Of a DNA stretch of 64,000 nt, positions 62,463-64,000 are shown piece by piece. Source of the DNA: Polynucleobacter sp. 78F-HAINBA. Its GTDB lineage: Bacteria; Pseudomonadota; Gammaproteobacteria; Burkholderiales; Burkholderiaceae. Position 1 is the stretch's first letter. The number at the start of each line of letters is the position of its first letter. The stretch covers positions 248,001-312,000 of the forward strand of contig NZ_JACVOQ010000001.1 of the NCBI RefSeq assembly GCF_018882325.1, given 5' to 3'. The notes under the pieces were generated by a model, which had not been told where the DNA came from, did not search any database, and saw nothing but the letters and a program-made list of their open reading frames with translations. The position numbers and the translations under genes are program-made.

Positions 62463-63094
62463 GATTGCGCCTTCTTCTTGGAGCCAATGCGACTTTCTTT
62501 ACCGTTGATGAGATTGTAAATATTGCTGCGATGACGCCAGATCAGCAAAAGACAAACTGCAAGCAGCGCAATGCCCATCGGCTGGAAACCAAATAAGAAT
62601 ACAAAGTAGATCGGACCAAATACTGCGGCAGCTAAAGCAGCTAAAGAAGAGTAGCGCATGAATGCCGCCACAATAATCCAGGTACCTAATGTAGCTAAGC
62701 CCAGAATCCAATTGATGCCAAACAAAATACCGCAGGCAGTTGCAACACCTTTGCCGCCTTTAAAACCGTGGAAGATGGGGAATAAGTGGCCCAGGAACAC
62801 AGCGATGACAACACCACATAACAACCAAGAGCTCAGTGTTGAAGTCAGCGATTCATCGCCTAGTAGGATTCTGGCGAGCATCACGGCAAAAAAGCCTTTA
62901 AGTGCATCGCCAATTAAGGTCAGAACGGCGGCAAGCTTATTGCCGGTGCGCAGAACATTGGTAGCACCAGGATTACCAGAGCCATAAGAGTGGGGGTCGG
63001 GCAAACGCATGCACTTACTGACCACTACCGCAAATGAAATAGATCCAATGAGGTAAGCAATTGGGATGAGCAACAGGTCTAGAGTGAAATTCAT
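62459..63094 (-). CDS. plsY: Acyl phosphate:glycerol-3-phosphate acyltransferase
   Basis: The 211-residue inner-membrane enzyme makes lysophosphatidate from acyl phosphate. The three family motifs are visible: [14 protein letters not shown] (residues about 36-49), [21 protein letters not shown] (about 96-116) and a third [20 protein letters not shown]. About seven hydrophobic segments are present. It is the leading gene with the MAPEG gene downstream, divergent from vapBC. Confidence 0.95.
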   Translation of the reverse strand: MNFTLDLLLIPIAYLIGSISFAVVVSKCMRLPDPHSYGSGNPGATNVLRTGNKLAAVLTLIGDALKGFFAVMLARILLGDESLTSTLSSWLLCGVVIAVFLGHLFPIFHGFKGGKGVATACGILFGINWILGLATLGTWIIVAAFMRYSSLAALAAAVFGPIYFVFLFGFQPMGIALLAVCLLLIWRHRSNIYNLINGKESRIGSKKKAQS

Positions 63095-63154
63095 GCTGCT
63101 ATCTTAAACACTTATCTAACGAATTATTTTTGGATTACCAAACCTGGATCAAAT

Positions 63155-63176
63155 GCTATATACTATTGCTATATAC
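63155..63176 (+). promoter_or_regulatory. Direct repeat in the vapBC control region
   Basis: GCTATATAC occurs at 63155-63163 and 63168-63176. The first copy contains a TATACT-type -10 element (63159-63164). Repeats over the promoter are the usual docking site for VapB or VapBC autoregulation. Confidence 0.5.
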
Positions 63177-63190
63177 ATAAGGGGAGCGCT

Positions 63191-63430
63191 ATGTCCATAG
63201 CAATTAGCACAGTGTTTACCAATAATCGCAGCCAAGCAGTTAGATTGCCGGCAGAAGCCCGTTTACCGGATGAGGTGAAAAAGGTCATTGTCCGCATTCG
63301 CGGTCGAGAGCGAATTATTACGCCATTTGAAAACACTTGGGATAACTTTTTCCTAAATGGGCCATCCGTATCTAGTGACTTTATGAATGAACGCGGGGAG
63401 CAAAAACCAGTTAAGCGAGAAGACCTTTAA
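63191..63430 (+). CDS. vapB: VapB antitoxin
   Basis: The 79-residue protein begins AISTVFTNNRSQAVRLPAEAR, the AbrB/SpoVT-type swapped-hairpin DNA-binding domain of VapB antitoxins. The C-terminal half (ENTWDNFFLNGPSVSSDFMNER) would wrap and block VapC. GGGGAGCG precedes the ATG. Its stop overlaps the vapC start by one base (TAATG), the typical TA coupling. Confidence 0.9.
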   Translation: MSIAISTVFTNNRSQAVRLPAEARLPDEVKKVIVRIRGRERIITPFENTWDNFFLNGPSVSSDFMNERGEQKPVKREDL

Positions 63431-63834
63431 TGCTCAAGTATTTACTGGATACCAACATTGTTATATATGTACTCAAACGCAGACCAGCAGAAGTGTTGAA
63501 GATCTTCAACACGAATGCGAGTCGAATGGCAATTTCAAGCATCACTTTATCTGAGTTAATTTATGGCGCGGAGAAGAGTCCCAACGTCGACAAGAATTTA
63601 GAGGCAATAGAGGAATTCATTAGCCATCTAGATGTACTCCCTTATGACGCAAAAGCTTCTCAACACTACGGCCAAATTAAAGCGACGCTTGAGAGAAAGG
63701 GTGAAACGATTGGTGAGAACGATATACATATTGCTGCCCATGCAATTAGCCTGGGGCTTATTCTAGTAACGAATAATTTACGTGAATTTAAAAGGGTTGC
63801 AAACCTTGCTCTAGAGAACTGGGTTGAGACCTAA
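63430..63834 (+). CDS. vapC: VapC toxin, PIN-domain ribonuclease
   Basis: The 134-residue PIN protein starts YLLDTNIVIYVLKRRP with the first catalytic Asp, followed by the Glu in ITLSELIYGAEKS, the Asp in IGENDIHIAAHAISLG and the polar VTNNLREF. VapC toxins cut tRNA or rRNA; VapB neutralises them. All acidic residues are present, so it should be active. Confidence 0.9.
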   Translation: MLKYLLDTNIVIYVLKRRPAEVLKIFNTNASRMAISSITLSELIYGAEKSPNVDKNLEAIEEFISHLDVLPYDAKASQHYGQIKATLERKGETIGENDIHIAAHAISLGLILVTNNLREFKRVANLALENWVET

Positions 63835-63875
63835 ATTTAGAGACATGCGGTAGTAATATCCCCTGGATTAGTAGC

Positions 63876-64000
63876 TTAAGAGCCCCTAGGATGATGCTGC
63901 TGATGAATCGATTTAAGACGCTCTCTAGCCACATGGGTATAGATCTGAGTAGTAGAGATATCAGCATGTCCCAAAAGCAGCTGCACTACCCTCAAATCCG
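63876..64000 (-). CDS. xerD: Tyrosine recombinase XerD, C-terminal end (partial)
   Basis: The frame enters from the right edge and stops at TAA 63876-63878. It reads [20 protein letters not shown], then [20 protein letters not shown]. The L-L-G-H-x-x-x-x-T-T-x-I-Y-T-H-V block with the nucleophilic Tyr is the end of XerC/XerD, and the [12 protein letters not shown] tail is typical of XerD. XerD resolves chromosome dimers at dif. The rest lies beyond the window. Confidence 0.85.
   Translation of the reverse strand, partial: DLRVVQLLLGHADISTTQIYTHVARERLKSIHQQHHPRGS

Overview
The window reads as a chromosomal segment of a freshwater betaproteobacterium, most likely Polynucleobacter or a close Burkholderiaceae relative. 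The inference rests on a moderately AT-rich base composition, the cysI-DUF934-cobA-sirohydrochlorin chelatase sulfur block, a high-potential iron-sulfur protein, DarP, and the plsY/folE/xerD neighbourhood. No rRNA, tRNA or CRISPR array was seen.

Layout. (1) 1-6.4 kb: the end of an excisionase-like protein, darP, a nucleotidyltransferase with a palindromic operator, an acyltransferase, small membrane proteins and an AbiEii-type toxin with its antitoxin. (2) 6.7-7.7 kb: a RES/Xre toxin-antitoxin pair. (3) 7.8-23.5 kb: a Tn7-like transposon. It has matching TGTGCGTT termini, four spaced TnsB-like sites at the left and three closely packed ones at the right, and one tightly coupled operon (a DNA-binding/nuclease-like gene, then tnsA-tnsB-tnsC-tniQ). 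Its tniQ is split by an 8,821-bp IS21-family element (8797-17617) that has mirror-image 22/23/24-bp-spaced terminal repeats and a 7-bp target duplication. Removing it restores a 602-codon tniQ in frame. Besides istA/istB the IS21 element carries about 6 kb of cargo: two regulators, a membrane protein that shares a short motif with one regulator, a complete L-aspartate oxidase, a TSUP transporter, an FRG-domain protein and a small unknown protein. (4) 23.6-28.3 kb: sulfite reduction and siroheme genes and a ChaA-type antiporter.

(5) 28.4-59.5 kb: a large O-antigen/surface polysaccharide region. It starts with a WecA-like transferase followed by a decayed tyrosine recombinase. It contains glycosyltransferases, methyltransferases, an EpsG-type polymerase, an ABC exporter (wzt plus a wzm broken by one in-frame stop), fdtA/fdtB, ugd and wzz. 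A CDP-sugar operon follows (rfbF-rfbG-rfbH, a two-subunit transketolase and a reductase). The last part is a GDP-fucose block (manC, a gmd paralogue, gmd, fcl) with two fucosyltransferase-like genes (GT10 and GT11). The sugar genes form coherent routes: GDP-mannose to GDP-L-fucose to fucosyl transfer, and CDP-glucose to a 3,6-dideoxy-4-keto sugar that the transketolase pair could extend to a branched-chain sugar.

(6) 59.7-64 kb: housekeeping genes (HPP protein, HiPIP, folE, MAPEG, plsY), a vapBC pair and the 3' end of xerD.

The most noteworthy structure is the nested mobile element: a cargo-carrying IS21-type transposon inserted precisely into the targeting gene of a compact Tn7-like transposon. 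Functional names come from motif recognition only; no database search was possible.
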